In this document: piece by piece, positions 9,007-19,673 of the stretch
How positions within the stretch are numbered: position 1 is the first letter of the stretch
Layout: the number at the start of each line of letters is the position of its first letter
Notes under the pieces: model-generated
Database searches by the model: none
What the model saw: only the letters and a program-made list of their open reading frames with translations
Told to the model about the DNA's origin: nothing
Position numbers and translations under genes: made by a program
From: Acidobacteriota bacterium
GTDB lineage: Bacteria > Acidobacteriota > G020349885
NCBI GenBank assembly: GCA_020349885.1
Contig: CP070701.1
Location: forward strand, 1,869,836 to 1,910,238
Direction: 5' to 3'
DNA: 40,403 bases

Positions 9007-9033
9007 GATATCTTCCCTCCTAGGGAAAATATC
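9007..9033 (+). promoter_or_regulatory. Inverted repeat over the rpsA transcription start
   Basis: GATATCTTCCCT (9007-9018) is followed after 3 nt by AGGGAAAATATC (9022-9033), a 12-bp inverted repeat with one mismatch. It begins just after the -10 box and spans the predicted start site, so only part of it would be in the RNA. This favours a DNA operator over an RNA hairpin, though the function is unproven. Confidence 0.5.
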
Positions 9034-9054
9034 GACATCCAAAGGAATTGCTGA

Positions 9055-10857
9055 ATGGATTTAACGGAGAACAAGGAACAAGACAAAGAAACACAAACCA
9101 AGGAAAAACCCGACCCCGCTTCGGCGGGGCGAGCGAGCGAGACCTCTCTGGACTTCGCGGAGATGCTCGAACGCTACGCGAGTGACGCCAGCCACTTTAA
9201 CATAGGAGCACTTTGCAAGGGGCGCGTGGTGGCGATTCGAAGTCAGGATGCGCTCGTTGATATCGGCTACAAATCCGAAGGCGTGGTGCCTCTTGAGGAG
9301 TTCCAAGATCTAAGCGGACAGGTAACCATCAAGGAGGGCGACGAAGTCGACGTCATCATCGAGGTTCTGGCCGATGCGGAAACGGGGGCCTCGATCCGAC
9401 TTTCCCATCGCAAAGCCTACCAGGCCAAGGTATGGGAGGAGATCGAGGAAGCATGGAAGGAGGGCAAGACGGTGCGGGGACGCATCGTGGAGAACATCCG
9501 TGGAGGTTTTTTGGTCGACCTGGGGGTGCGCGGATTCTTGCCCGGCTCGCTGGTGGACATCAAAAAGGCGGCGGACATGAACGAGTACATCGACCAGGAG
9601 GTGGAGCTCAAGGTCATTAAAGTGAGTCGCCGCCGCGACAACGTCGTCGTGTCCCGCCGCGCCGTCCTGGAGGCGGAGGAGGAGCGCATACACCGCGAGC
9701 TCTTCGAGCGGCTCGAGATCGGAAAAATCGTCAAGGGCACGATCAAGAACCTCGTCGATTACGGCGCCTTCGTGGACCTCGGAGGCGTGGACGGCCTCCT
9801 CCACATCAGCGACATGGCCTGGAAGCACGTCGTGCACCCGAGCGAGTTTTTCACCCAGGGACAGGAGGTGGAGGTCATGGTGTTGAATTTGGACGAGAAT
9901 ACGGGAAAAATCTCCTTGGGATACAAGCAGAAGACGCGCGATCCCTGGGAGACCGTCGAGGAAAAATACCCCAAAGGGAGCCGCGTTTCCGGCAAGGTCG
10001 TAAGCCTCAAGGACTTCGGCGCGTTCGTGGAGCTCGAAAACGGTATCGAGGGACTCATCCACATTTCCGAGATGTCGTGGACGAAGCGCATCCGCCATCC
10101 GAACCAGCTTCTCAAGCAGAACGAAAAGGTGGAGGTTCAGATTCTGGACTACGATCCCGAGAAGCGGCGCCTCTCTCTGGGCCTGCGCCAGCTCGAGCCC
10201 AATCCCTGGCAGGAATTTGAGCGCAAGCACCAGCCCGGGGAGCGCGTGAAGGGCCGGGTTAAAAGCCTGGTCGAGTTCGGGGCTTTCGTCGAGCTCGAGG
10301 AAGGGGTCGACGGGTTGGTCCACGTCTCGGACATTTCCTGGACCGAGAACGTTCGCCACCCGTCGCAGGCGCTCAAAAAGGGCCAGGAGGTCGAGGCCGT
10401 GGTTCTGGGCATGGACGCGGCCAACGGACGCATCTCCCTGGGCATCAAGCAGCTTGAGCCCAACGCGTGGGACAAATTCTTTGAATCCCACAAGGTGGGC
10501 GACATGGTCACGGGCCGGGTCACGCGCCTCGCCGAGTTCGGCGCGTTCGTGGAGCTTGCGGAAGGGGTGGAAGGTTTGGCGCACATCTCGGAGCTTGCCG
10601 ATTACCACATCAACAAGCCGTCCGAAGTCGTGCGGGTGGGAGACGAGATCGATGTGCGAATCCTCCGCATGAGCCGCGAGGAGCGGAAGATCGGCTTAAG
10701 CTACAAGAAGCTTGAAGCGGCGCCTCCGGAAGCGGAAAAGGAAGGGCGGAAGAAAAAAGAGACGCCGGAGGAGGCCGAAGCGGCCGCGGAAGGCCGCTTT
10801 CGGCTGGGCGACCTGTTTGGCAAGGCGCTGGGGCGTTTCACCAAGCGCGGAAGCTGA
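9055..10857 (+). CDS. rpsA: 30S ribosomal protein S1 with six S1 domains
   Basis: The 600-aa protein binds mRNA on the small subunit and helps initiate translation on structured or weak leaders. Six S1 repeats are visible. The first (from [20 protein letters not shown], about 46-118) and the second ([20 protein letters not shown], about 133-205) are divergent, as usual for the ribosome-binding half. Four canonical RNA-binding repeats follow from about residues 219, 304, 391 and 478, each with a YGAFVDL/FGAFVEL core and a HISDM/HISEM/HVSDI/HISEL block. The tail is charged ([20 protein letters not shown]). AAGGA lies 8 nt before the ATG. It is followed 12 bp later by an IHF/HU gene, the rpsA-ihfB order known from proteobacteria. 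Confidence 0.97.
   Translation: MDLTENKEQDKETQTKEKPDPASAGRASETSLDFAEMLERYASDASHFNIGALCKGRVVAIRSQDALVDIGYKSEGVVPLEEFQDLSGQVTIKEGDEVDVIIEVLADAETGASIRLSHRKAYQAKVWEEIEEAWKEGKTVRGRIVENIRGGFLVDLGVRGFLPGSLVDIKKAADMNEYIDQEVELKVIKVSRRRDNVVVSRRAVLEAEEERIHRELFERLEIGKIVKGTIKNLVDYGAFVDLGGVDGLLHISDMAWKHVVHPSEFFTQGQEVEVMVLNLDENTGKISLGYKQKTRDPWETVEEKYPKGSRVSGKVVSLKDFGAFVELENGIEGLIHISEMSWTKRIRHPNQLLKQNEKVEVQILDYDPEKRRLSLGLRQLEPNPWQEFERKHQPGERVKGRVKSLVEFGAFVELEEGVDGLVHVSDISWTENVRHPSQALKKGQEVEAVVLGMDAANGRISLGIKQLEPNAWDKFFESHKVGDMVTGRVTRLAEFGAFVELAEGVEGLAHISELADYHINKPSEVVRVGDEIDVRILRMSREERKIGLSYKKLEAAPPEAEKEGRKKKETPEEAEAAAEGRFRLGDLFGKALGRFTKRGS
9114..9129 (+). repeat. UUCG-capped perfect hairpin inside the rpsA 5' coding region
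   Basis: CCCCGC-TTCG-GCGGGG is a perfect 6-bp stem closed by a C(UUCG)G tetraloop, about 60 nt into the coding sequence. It encodes the Asp-Pro-Ala-Ser-Ala-Gly part of the variable N-terminus. It resembles the core of the palindromic insert at 39072-39113. Confidence 0.55.
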
Positions 10858-10869
10858 GGAAGGACTCCA

Positions 10870-11178
10870 ATGACCAAGTCCGACTTAATCGAAGCGATTG
10901 TGGGCAACTCCACGCTCTCGGTGCGCCATGCCAAGATTATCGTGGACACGTTCCTGGAAACGCTGGCGAAGGCCCTCTCCCAGGAGAAGCACGTCGAGCT
11001 CCGCGGCTTCGGCACGTTCGGCACCCGACGGCGCCGTCCCCGCCTGGGACGCAACCCCCGCACCGGGATGCGCGTTTCCGTTCCCGCGAAGCGAATTCCC
11101 TATTTCAAGCCGGGGCGCATCCTGAAGGCGCGCCTCAATTCTCCCACCCAGGGGAGTGGCGAAAAGAAAAAGGACTAG
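10870..11178 (+). CDS. ihfB: HU/IHF-family DNA-bending protein, IHF-beta-like
   Basis: The 102-aa protein has the complete HU/IHF fold pattern: helical N-terminus MTKSDLIEAIVGNSTLSVRH, dimer core VELRGFGTFGTRRRR, and the DNA-intercalating arm with GRNPRTGMRVSVPAKR and PYFKPGRILKARL. The arm sequence and the position after rpsA favour the IHF-beta branch, but HU cannot be excluded and I did not see an IHF-alpha partner. GAGGAAGGA lies just upstream of the ATG. The acidic/basic tail GSGEKKKD overlaps the start of the next gene, implying translational coupling. Confidence 0.88.
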   Translation: MTKSDLIEAIVGNSTLSVRHAKIIVDTFLETLAKALSQEKHVELRGFGTFGTRRRRPRLGRNPRTGMRVSVPAKRIPYFKPGRILKARLNSPTQGSGEKKKD

Positions 11179-12043
11179 CGCCCCCGGCAGCGCCCGCCCG
11201 GCCTTCGCGCCACGGGGGCGCACGTTCGGTTCCGCCGTCACGCTCCTGCGCAAAAAACTCGCCCGCCGCCGGGGAGCGACCGCGCCTCGCGCGGCCGTTC
11301 TCCTGGGCTCGGGAATGAGCGGCGCGCTTTCCCGCCTCGATGGGGCGTTCTCCGTTCCATACGAAAAGCTTGCGGGATTTCCCGCAGCCCGTGTCGAGGG
11401 ACACGCGGGCCGCCTTGACTGCGGCGACGCCAACGGCGTGCCGGTCGTCGTTTTCCGCGGCCGCTTCCACCTCTACGAGGGCCGCACGCCGGCGGAGGTG
11501 GCCGCGCCCGTCCGGCTGGCCAAGGCTCTGGGCGCGAGCGTCTTCATCCAGGCGAGCGCCGCGGGAGGCATCGGAAAGGGTTTCCTACCGGGCTCGCTTG
11601 CGCTGGTGCGCGACCATATCAACTTCACGGGGAGCGACCCGCTCGCAAGCGTTCCTATGGAAAAGCGCCGGCCGCCTTTTCTCGACATGAGCGAGGCTTA
11701 CGCCCCCGCGCTCCGCGCCCGCGCGAAGGAGGCGGCGCGAAGCGTGAAGATTCCCCTCAAGGAAGGCGTGCTCGCCGTCACTCACGGCCCCACGTACGAG
11801 ACGCCCGCCGAGGTCCGGCGCCTCGGGCGCGCGGGCGCCCACGCCGTGTGCATGTCGGGGCTGTGCGAGAGCGTCTTCGCCCGCGCCCTGGGACTTCCGA
11901 CGCTCTTTTTCCTCGTCATCACGAACCGCGCAGCAGGGCTCTCAAGAAAGAAGCTCGCGCACGAGGACGTGCTCCGGCGGGCCGAGGCCGCACAGGGCAG
12001 GCTCTCGCGGCTGCTCGAGGCGCTATTGCCGCTTTTTCAGTAG
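11156..12043 (+). CDS. Purine nucleoside phosphorylase (PNP/MTAP family)
   Basis: The 295-aa protein matches the trimeric PNP family, which splits purine nucleosides with phosphate. Visible motifs are VLLGSGMSG (phosphate loop), GFPAARVEGHAGRL, VVVFRGRFHLYEG, IQASAAGGIGKGFLPGSL, THGPTYETPAEVRRL (purine-binding Glu) and FFLVITNRAAGLS (base-contacting Asn). The Glu/Asn pair suggests 6-oxopurines. MSGLCE replaces the more usual Met-Ser-Thr segment. The start is taken as the GTG at 11156, overlapping ihfB by 23 bp. No other start codon occurs before the phosphate loop, although the Arg-rich first 25 residues look non-family. It probably belongs to the rpsA operon. Confidence 0.88.
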   Translation: MAKRKRTSAPGSARPAFAPRGRTFGSAVTLLRKKLARRRGATAPRAAVLLGSGMSGALSRLDGAFSVPYEKLAGFPAARVEGHAGRLDCGDANGVPVVVFRGRFHLYEGRTPAEVAAPVRLAKALGASVFIQASAAGGIGKGFLPGSLALVRDHINFTGSDPLASVPMEKRRPPFLDMSEAYAPALRARAKEAARSVKIPLKEGVLAVTHGPTYETPAEVRRLGRAGAHAVCMSGLCESVFARALGLPTLFFLVITNRAAGLSRKKLAHEDVLRRAEAAQGRLSRLLEALLPLFQ

Positions 12044-12092
12044 CCCGGCCGGATGCCCGGTTTTGATTCCGCGAAAAACCTCCTCTATTCTT

Positions 12093-12338
12093 ATGCGTAT
12101 GACGTCGGAGAAGCCGGACGCCACGCTCGACACGCTGGGGTTTCTGTGCCCCGTGCCCATCATCAAGGCGGCCAAGCGGATGAAAGCGATGCAGGTGGGA
12201 CAGATACTGGAAATTCTTTCGGACGACGCCGGAATCGAGGAGGACATGCCCGCCTGGTGCCGCTCCCACGGGCAGGGCTACCTGGGGCTTGAGAAGGAGG
12301 AAACCATGTACCGCGTCCTCGTGAAAAAGCTGAAGTGA
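12093..12338 (+). CDS. TusA/SirA-like sulfur-carrier family protein
   Basis: The small protein (81 aa from this start) carries the TusA signature: [20 protein letters not shown], with the reactive Cys in the Cys-Pro-x-Pro motif, then [20 protein letters not shown] and [11 protein letters not shown]. TusA-like proteins pass persulfide sulfur for tRNA thiolation or other sulfur transfer. The partner enzyme is not in the window. The frame is open from 12063, but the ATG at 12093 (or 12099) gives the family length. The last base of its TGA stop at 12336-12338 is the first base of the rlpA ATG, so translation is coupled. Confidence 0.85.
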   Translation: MRMTSEKPDATLDTLGFLCPVPIIKAAKRMKAMQVGQILEILSDDAGIEEDMPAWCRSHGQGYLGLEKEETMYRVLVKKLK

Positions 12339-13018
12339 TGAAGACGAGCGCCTTTTCTTTCCTTTTCGCGCTCCTCCTGCCGGTCGTGGGCGGCGCGGGG
12401 TGCGTCTGGCGCGTCAGCCAGCCGCCGCCTAGGAAGGCTCCTCCCTCTCCCGCTCCCGTCTCCGAGGGCTGGCGGGAAGAAGGCATCGCCTCGTGGTACG
12501 GCAAGCCGTTCCACGGGCGCAGGACCGCGAGCGGGGAAATTTACGACATGCACAAGATGACCGCTGCCCATCGGACGCTTCCTTTCCAGACCATGGTGCG
12601 CGTGACGAACCGCACGAACGGGCGCTCGACCACGGTGCGAATCACCGACCGCGGCCCGTTCATAAAGGGGCGCATCATCGATCTTTCGCGCGCAGCGGCG
12701 AAGGAGCTCGACATGATCGTCTCGGGCACGGCGCCCGTCGTCGTGCAGGTCATTTCGGGCCGAACGCCCGCGCCGTCTCCTTCTTCCCCGAGCGCCCGGA
12801 GCGGATACACCGTGCAGGCGGGGGCTTTCTCGCTGCGCGAGAACGCCGAGCGTTTTCGCCGGGAGCTGGAGGCGCATTTTCGAAATGTTTACGTCACGGC
12901 GTTCGAGGACGTGTGGCGCGTGCGCGTGGGCCCCTACTCAAGCGAGGACGAGGCTTACCGCGCCCAGGCGCGCCTCCTCGCCATGGGACACGATGCGTTC
13001 GTGACCGTGGAAGACTGA
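12338..13018 (+). CDS. rlpA: RlpA-like septal lytic transglycosylase with SPOR domain
   Basis: The 226-aa protein has a hydrophobic N-terminal signal ([17 protein letters not shown]) ending in a weak lipobox, so a lipoprotein is likely but not certain. The double-psi beta-barrel domain has [35 protein letters not shown] and [16 protein letters not shown], the RlpA catalytic pattern. RlpA cleaves denuded glycan strands at the division septum. A C-terminal SPOR domain ([17 protein letters not shown] to [17 protein letters not shown]) binds such glycans. A GTG at 12335 is an alternative start. The stop overlaps the next gene by one base. Confidence 0.93.
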   Translation: MKTSAFSFLFALLLPVVGGAGCVWRVSQPPPRKAPPSPAPVSEGWREEGIASWYGKPFHGRRTASGEIYDMHKMTAAHRTLPFQTMVRVTNRTNGRSTTVRITDRGPFIKGRIIDLSRAAAKELDMIVSGTAPVVVQVISGRTPAPSPSSPSARSGYTVQAGAFSLRENAERFRRELEAHFRNVYVTAFEDVWRVRVGPYSSEDEAYRAQARLLAMGHDAFVTVED

Positions 13019-13941
13019 TGGCCGCCTACGTCGCGCGCCGTCTGCTTCTCGCAGTCCCCACGGCCTGGGGCGCGGCGACGGCCGTCTTTTTTCTGCTCCA
13101 TCTCATTCCGGGCAATCCCGCCGCCCTGATGCTCGGCGAGGGCGCGCGCGGCGAGGACGTCGCCGCGCTCGAGGCCCGGCTGGGCCTCGACGAGCCGCTT
13201 GCGGCGCAGTACGGGAAATTCCTCCTGCGCACGCTCCGCGGCGACTTCGGGGTCTCGTTCCGGTACGAGGCGCCGGTCGCGGCGCTCATCTGGGAGAAAT
13301 TTCCGGCGACGGCGGAGCTCGCGGGCGCGAGCTTTCTTTTCGCCGTGGCGCTCGCGTTCGCGATGGGAGTCTTCTCGGCGGCCCGGCGCGGCGGCCCGGC
13401 CGACTACACGACGCTCGGCTTTTCTCTCGCATGCATTTCCTTCCCCACGTTCGGGCTGGGCCCGCTCCTCCTCTACGCGTTCTCCCTCCGCCTCGACCTC
13501 TTCCCGGTCTCGGGCCGGGGGACGCTCCTTCATCTCGTGCTTCCCGCCGTGACGCTTGGGCTCGCGTTCGCGGCGGTGCTCGGCCGTCTGCTTCGCGCCT
13601 CGCTCCTCGAAGCGCTGTCCGACGACTACATCCGCACGGCGCGCGCGAAGGGCCTTCCCCATGCGGCGGTGTTCCTCCGCCACGCGCTCCGGAACGCGCT
13701 CCTTCCGGCCGTGACCCTGATGGGCCTTCAGCTCGGGCACCTCTTCACGGGCGCCATCATAACGGAAACCATCTTCTCGTGGCCGGGCGTCGGAAGGCTC
13801 CTCTTCCAGAGCATCCAGTTCCGCGACTATCCGGCCGTGCAGGGCATCGTGCTCTTCATGGCCCTGGTCTATATCTGCGTAAACCTGGCGACGGACCTGA
13901 CGTACGCCGTGCTCGACCCGCGGCTGCGCAAGGTCTCTTGA
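13018..13941 (+). CDS. ABC transporter permease, DppB/OppB type
   Basis: The 307-aa membrane protein starts [20 protein letters not shown] and has FFLLHLIPGNPAALMLGEGA, the usual DppB opening with a first helix and periplasmic loop. About six membrane helices are visible. The inner-membrane ATPase-coupling loop reads LSDDYIRTARAKGLPHAAVF, the EAA motif of this group, and the C-terminal helix is preceded by VLDPRLRKVS. It forms the first half of a dipeptide/oligopeptide/nickel-type transporter with the next gene. It overlaps the rlpA stop by one base. Confidence 0.92.
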   Translation: MAAYVARRLLLAVPTAWGAATAVFFLLHLIPGNPAALMLGEGARGEDVAALEARLGLDEPLAAQYGKFLLRTLRGDFGVSFRYEAPVAALIWEKFPATAELAGASFLFAVALAFAMGVFSAARRGGPADYTTLGFSLACISFPTFGLGPLLLYAFSLRLDLFPVSGRGTLLHLVLPAVTLGLAFAAVLGRLLRASLLEALSDDYIRTARAKGLPHAAVFLRHALRNALLPAVTLMGLQLGHLFTGAIITETIFSWPGVGRLLFQSIQFRDYPAVQGIVLFMALVYICVNLATDLTYAVLDPRLRKVS

Positions 13942-13951
13942 GGGAGGCGGC

Positions 13952-14785
13952 GTGCTTCGAAGAATCTTCAAACGTCCTTTCGCCGCCGCGGGCGCGCTGC
14001 TCGGCGCGGTCGTGGTGGCGGGGGCGATTCTCGCGCCCTGGATTGCGGCCCATTCTCCCTACGAGGTTCGCATCGAGGAGCGCCTTGCGGGGCCGAGCAT
14101 GGAGCATCCCTTCGGCACCGACGAGTCGGGTCGCGACGTACTTGCCCGGGTGCTCTTCGGCGCGCGCACGTCGCTCACGGTGGGCGTGGCCGTGGTGCTC
14201 CTTGCCTCCATCGGGGGGGCGGTGGCCGGAGGCCTGGCGGCCTTCCTCGGGGGCGCCGCGGACGAGGCGCTCCAGCGCCTCGTGGACATGCTGATGGCGT
14301 TTCCCGGGATCCTGCTGGTCATCGCGCTCGCCTCGGTGCTGGGCCCGGGCGTCCACCACACCGTGTTCGCGCTCGCCGCGACGGGCTGGGTGGGGTTTGC
14401 GCGCCTCATGCGGGCCCAGGTGCTGCGGCTCAAGACGCTTGAGTTTTGCGAGGCGGCGCGGGCGCTCGGCGCCTCGCGGAAAAGAATCCTTTTCCTTCAC
14501 ATCTTCCCCGGCGCCCTCGCGCCCATCCTGGTGCAGGCGTCGCTCGCCATGGCGGCCGTCATCATGGCCGAGTCGTCGCTTTCCTTCCTGGGCCTGGGCG
14601 TCGCGCCGCCCGAGCCTTCCTGGGGAGAGATGCTCGCCTCGGCCCGCGACCACATGGCGGGAGCGCCGCATCTGATGGTCTTCCCCACGCTCGCCATCAT
14701 GCTGAGCGTCGCCGCCTTCTACGCCCTCGGCGAGGGCCTGCGCGAGGCGCTCGACCCCAAGGACGAGCTTGCCTACCGGGCGTAG
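13952..14785 (+). CDS. ABC transporter permease, DppC/OppC type
   Basis: The 277-aa protein is the second permease half. The start is a GTG at 13952 with GGAGG 5 nt before it. HPFGTDESGRDVLARVLFGA is the highly conserved DppC periplasmic motif. It has DMLMAFPGILLVIALASVLG, the EAA coupling loop EAARALGASRKRILFLHIFP and ESSLSFLGLGVAPPEPSWGE near the end. The substrate-binding protein and both ATPases (DppA, DppD, DppF) are absent from the window, so they must be encoded elsewhere. Substrate cannot be deduced. It ends the rpsA-led run; dnaJ has its own promoter. Confidence 0.92.
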   Translation: MLRRIFKRPFAAAGALLGAVVVAGAILAPWIAAHSPYEVRIEERLAGPSMEHPFGTDESGRDVLARVLFGARTSLTVGVAVVLLASIGGAVAGGLAAFLGGAADEALQRLVDMLMAFPGILLVIALASVLGPGVHHTVFALAATGWVGFARLMRAQVLRLKTLEFCEAARALGASRKRILFLHIFPGALAPILVQASLAMAAVIMAESSLSFLGLGVAPPEPSWGEMLASARDHMAGAPHLMVFPTLAIMLSVAAFYALGEGLREALDPKDELAYRA

Positions 14786-14815
14786 CCCCACGCTGAGGGC
14801 GCCCGCCTCGCCGCT

Positions 14816-14843
14816 TTGCAATCCCCTCCCCGCGTGCTATGCT
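14816..14843 (+). promoter_or_regulatory. Promoter of dnaJ
   Basis: TTGCAA (14816-14821), a 16-bp spacer and TATGCT (14838-14843) lie about 25 bp before the dnaJ ATG. No CIRCE element or sigma32-type box was recognised. Confidence 0.55.
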
Positions 14844-14867
14844 TTTTCTTGAGAAGCGAACAATCCT

Positions 14868-15980
14868 ATGCCACGTGACTACTACGAAACCCTAGGCATC
14901 TCCCGGAGCGCGTCGCTGCAGGACATCCGGCGCGCCTACAAGAAGCTCGCGCGCAAGTTTCATCCCGACCTCAACCCCGGCGACAAGGCCGCCGAGGCGC
15001 GCTTCAAGGAAATTTCCGAGGCCTACGCCGTGCTCGGCGATTCGAAGAAGCGCCGCGAGTACGACCGCTTCGGCCGCGTCGCACAGGGCCAGGCCGGCCC
15101 TGACGTGCACTTCGAGGGGTTCGACTTCGACCCGTTCGGCGGGTTCGGGCGCGGCGGCGGTCTGGGCGACCTCTTCGGCGACATGTTCGGGCGCATGGGA
15201 GGCCCACGCCCTCGCCGCGAGGCTGGCCCGCGGGACGGGGAGGACCTGACGGCGACCGTGCGGCTCAGCTTCGAGGAGGCGGTCCGCGGCGCGGAGCGCG
15301 AGGTGCGCGTCGATAGCCTGGCGTCGTGCGGGCGGTGCGGCGGCCACGGGCGCGTGGGCCGCTCGCGCGAGTCCACCTGCCCATCGTGCGGCGGCTCGGG
15401 GCGCGCGGTCGTAAGCCACGGCCACCTGAGCTTCTCGCAAACGTGCGTCGACTGCAGCGGCACGGGGCGCGTCGCGGGCGAGGCGTGCGGCGAGTGCGGC
15501 GCCGTGGGGCGCGTGCCCCGCACTGAGACGCTGCGCGTCAAGATTCCCGCGGGCGTGGGCACGGGCGCGCGCGTTCGCGTGGCCGGCAAGGGAAACGGCG
15601 GCCTGCGCGGCGGGCGCGCGGGCGACCTCTACGTCGTCGTCTCCGTCGAGGAGCATCCTTTCTTTAAACGCGTCGGCCATCACCTCGAGTGCGAGGTTCC
15701 CCTCACCGTGACGGAGGCGGCGCTCGGGGCGAAGATCGAGGTGCCCACCCCCCACGGCGTTACGCGAATGAAAGTGCCTCCCGGCACGCAGAGCGGCCAG
15801 GTGTTCCGCCTGCGCGAGAAGGGCCTTCCCGCGCTCGGCGGCTCCCGGCGCGGCGACCTCCTGGTAAAGGCCAGCATTGTGGTGCCGCGCCTCCGCGACG
15901 AGCGCTCGAAAGAGATTCTCAAGGAGCTGGAAGAGCTCAACCCCGAGGACCCGAGGGAGGGGCTGAAGAAGTATTTCTAG
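14868..15980 (+). CDS. dnaJ: Chaperone protein DnaJ
   Basis: The 370-aa type I J-protein stimulates the DnaK ATPase and delivers unfolded clients. The J domain (1-70) has YYETLGISRSASLQDIRRAY and the HPD triad in KFHPDLNPG. A Gly/Phe-rich stretch follows (GFDFDPFGGFGRGGGLGD). Four zinc-binding repeats between about residues 152 and 218 are CGRCGGHG, CPSCGGSG, CVDCSGTG and CGECGAVG; the last is slightly degenerate, with Ala-Val instead of Gly-x before Gly. The client-binding C-terminal domains include AGDLYVVVSVEEHPFFKRVG. dnaK and grpE are not adjacent. Confidence 0.95.
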   Translation: MPRDYYETLGISRSASLQDIRRAYKKLARKFHPDLNPGDKAAEARFKEISEAYAVLGDSKKRREYDRFGRVAQGQAGPDVHFEGFDFDPFGGFGRGGGLGDLFGDMFGRMGGPRPRREAGPRDGEDLTATVRLSFEEAVRGAEREVRVDSLASCGRCGGHGRVGRSRESTCPSCGGSGRAVVSHGHLSFSQTCVDCSGTGRVAGEACGECGAVGRVPRTETLRVKIPAGVGTGARVRVAGKGNGGLRGGRAGDLYVVVSVEEHPFFKRVGHHLECEVPLTVTEAALGAKIEVPTPHGVTRMKVPPGTQSGQVFRLREKGLPALGGSRRGDLLVKASIVVPRLRDERSKEILKELEELNPEDPREGLKKYF

Positions 15981-16035
15981 AGGCGGCGGGTTGGAGGAGG
16001 GAATCGGCTTTCACAAAGCCGTACTAAAGGCGTTC

Positions 16036-16064
16036 TTCGACCGCACGAATTCTTGTGCTATACT
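16036..16064 (+). promoter_or_regulatory. Putative tRNA-Asn promoter
   Basis: A good -10 box TATACT (16059-16064) lies 14 bp before the tRNA, with a weak -35 TTCGAC (16036-16041) at 17-bp spacing. Confidence 0.5.
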
Positions 16065-16077
16065 TACTTGGAGGAAT

Positions 16078-16330
<253 letters not shown>

Positions 16331-16381
16331 GCATACTATCCACTACACCCGGAAGTGGTTGACAGGGGCGGTGAAACACTT

Positions 16382-16696
16382 CTAATCAGGTCCAAACGTA
16401 ATAGATTTAAACTTAATAAATGGACAGTCCGAATATGACGTGTCTGTAATCTCTTCATCCCCTCCAGTCGGCACTACAGTGAATGATTTTCGGCAAGTGT
16501 GAACCTCACCATCTTTGGTCCATGTATCTATCCAAGTTAAAACCCTGGATCCATTGCCGAGCGTTTCGATTGTGTCGGGGGATCCCATTTCCCAATACAA
16601 TTCACTGACTGTGCGTCCTTCCCACGACCTCATATCCTTGAACGTAGTCGTGCAACCTGCAATAAAAACCAAGAACAACACCGATAACTTCTTCAC
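16382..16696 (-). CDS. Small lipoprotein, SmpA/OmlA-like pattern
   Basis: The 104-aa protein starts at a GTG (16696) with GGAGG directly upstream at 4-5 nt, which decided the start; an ATG 15 bp earlier lies before that site. The signal sequence KKLSVLFLVFIAGC has a good lipobox. The mature part has WEGRTVSELYWEMGSPDTIE and GNGSRVLTWIDTW, similar in pattern to small SmpA/OmlA-type outer-membrane lipoproteins. Two later Cys residues could form a disulfide. The DNA is far more AT-rich than the neighbouring operons, suggesting transfer. Confidence 0.72.
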   Translation of the reverse strand: MKKLSVLFLVFIAGCTTTFKDMRSWEGRTVSELYWEMGSPDTIETLGNGSRVLTWIDTWTKDGEVHTCRKSFTVVPTGGDEEITDTSYSDCPFIKFKSITFGPD

Positions 16697-16790
16697 AAGT
16701 CCTCCGTACATTTTTTGCTTTTAGTTAGCCATGCCCAACTTGTTTCTCCGTGCGCAACAATAAAAAGCCCCCAACGAACGAAATTTCCAA

Positions 16791-16813
16791 GCGGGCCTTC
16801 TGCCCGCGTTTTT
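16791..16813 (+). terminator. Rho-independent terminator reading rightward
   Basis: GCGGGC-CTTCT-GCCCGC (16791-16807) is followed by GTTTTT on the + strand. The opposite strand lacks a T-run. Both flanking genes are leftward, so no annotated gene uses it. Confidence 0.65.
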
Positions 16814-16814
16814 C

Positions 16815-17003
16815 CTATTTACGCTTTAATTCCTTATAAAAATAAATTCTAAAGCCTTCCTCTTGTACGAAGCCATTGGGCTCCCATCCTTTGCTCAGGA
16901 TCGTATCTGTAATCATCGCCATATTAATTCCTGCTGGATCTTGTAATTTATCAGACACCTTGAGTTTGAAATCATTTGCATTCCCTGTAAATGCATCAAT
17001 CAT
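16815..17003 (-). CDS. Small hypothetical protein (62 aa)
   Basis: The frame begins MIDAFTGNANDFKLKVSDKL and ends EEGFRIYFYKELKRK. A GAGG sequence lies 8 nt before the ATG. Composition is AT-rich like the lipoprotein gene next to it, and the codon pattern looks coding (mixed hydrophobic and charged, no GC shadow). No family is recognised. It could be a single-domain protein or the end of a decayed gene. Confidence 0.45.
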   Translation of the reverse strand: MIDAFTGNANDFKLKVSDKLQDPAGINMAMITDTILSKGWEPNGFVQEEGFRIYFYKELKRK

Positions 17004-17393
17004 GGCGTTTGCCTCTTCTATACTTTCAACAACTTAATGCGTCATACGACTGACCTGCCTCCATGTATTGTACCATCCTCACGGCAGCCGGCTCCATATC
17101 CACTTCGCTACCGGAAGCCAAATTTCTTCGAGCCGCGGAATACCAACTCGGCAAGAGCCGTAAACCGCGCTCCCTACCCTTTTTTCCTCTCCGCCAGGCG
17201 GCGCGAGTCGCCGCGGCGCTCGGTGATGCTCGAGCGGTCGAGGTGCTCCAGAAGGGGGATGGCATGCTTGCGGCTCAGGCCGGTCTTCCGGTTGCCAGCT
17301 TGAATGTCCGATAAGGGCGGGAACGAATTTAAAGGTGGTCGAAAATAGGGCCACCGTTTCCCTTAAAAGGTCGATAGGACTTTACTGCCACAA
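17004..17393. other. Gap before katG 3' end: selB fragment plus unassigned DNA
   Basis: 17004-17152 holds no convincing gene. The sequence just left of the selB-like repeat (GAGCCGCGGAATA near 17130) resembles that left of the second repeat (GAGTTGCGGGATA near 20001), so the homology seems to extend in diverged form. 17286-17393 is a spacer after the katG stop with no recognised hairpin or gene. Confidence 0.5.
17153..17285 (-). pseudogene. selB 3'-end fragment, left copy of a direct repeat
   Basis: The segment matches 20028-20161 with four substitutions and one single-base deletion. Read leftward it encodes the last part of SelB's final winged-helix domain, LSRKHAIPLLEHLDRSSITE and then ERRGDSRRLAERKKG, with the same stop codon (17174-17176). 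The intact gene has Gly-Val where this copy has Ser-Ile. No upstream selB sequence is attached, so it cannot make SelB. With the right copy it brackets katG. Confidence 0.85.
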
Positions 17394-19634
<2,241 letters not shown>

Positions 19635-19645
19635 CTAAATAAAAA

Positions 19646-19673
19646 AGTACATTAAAAATTGAACTCCTGTCAA
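19646..19673 (-). promoter_or_regulatory. Putative katG promoter
   Basis: Leftward TTGACA (19673-19668), a 16-bp AT-rich spacer and TGTACT (19651-19646) end 65 bp before the katG ATG. No clear OxyR or PerR/Fur box was recognised in the leader. Confidence 0.5.

Noticed and set aside
12493-13017. Extension of the DppB-like frame across rlpA
   Set aside because: It overlaps rlpA in another frame; the ATG at 13018 gives the family N-terminus.
17026-17265. 79-aa leftward frame over the selB fragment as a gene
   Set aside because: It is an out-of-frame reading of the duplicated selB end and has no supported start.
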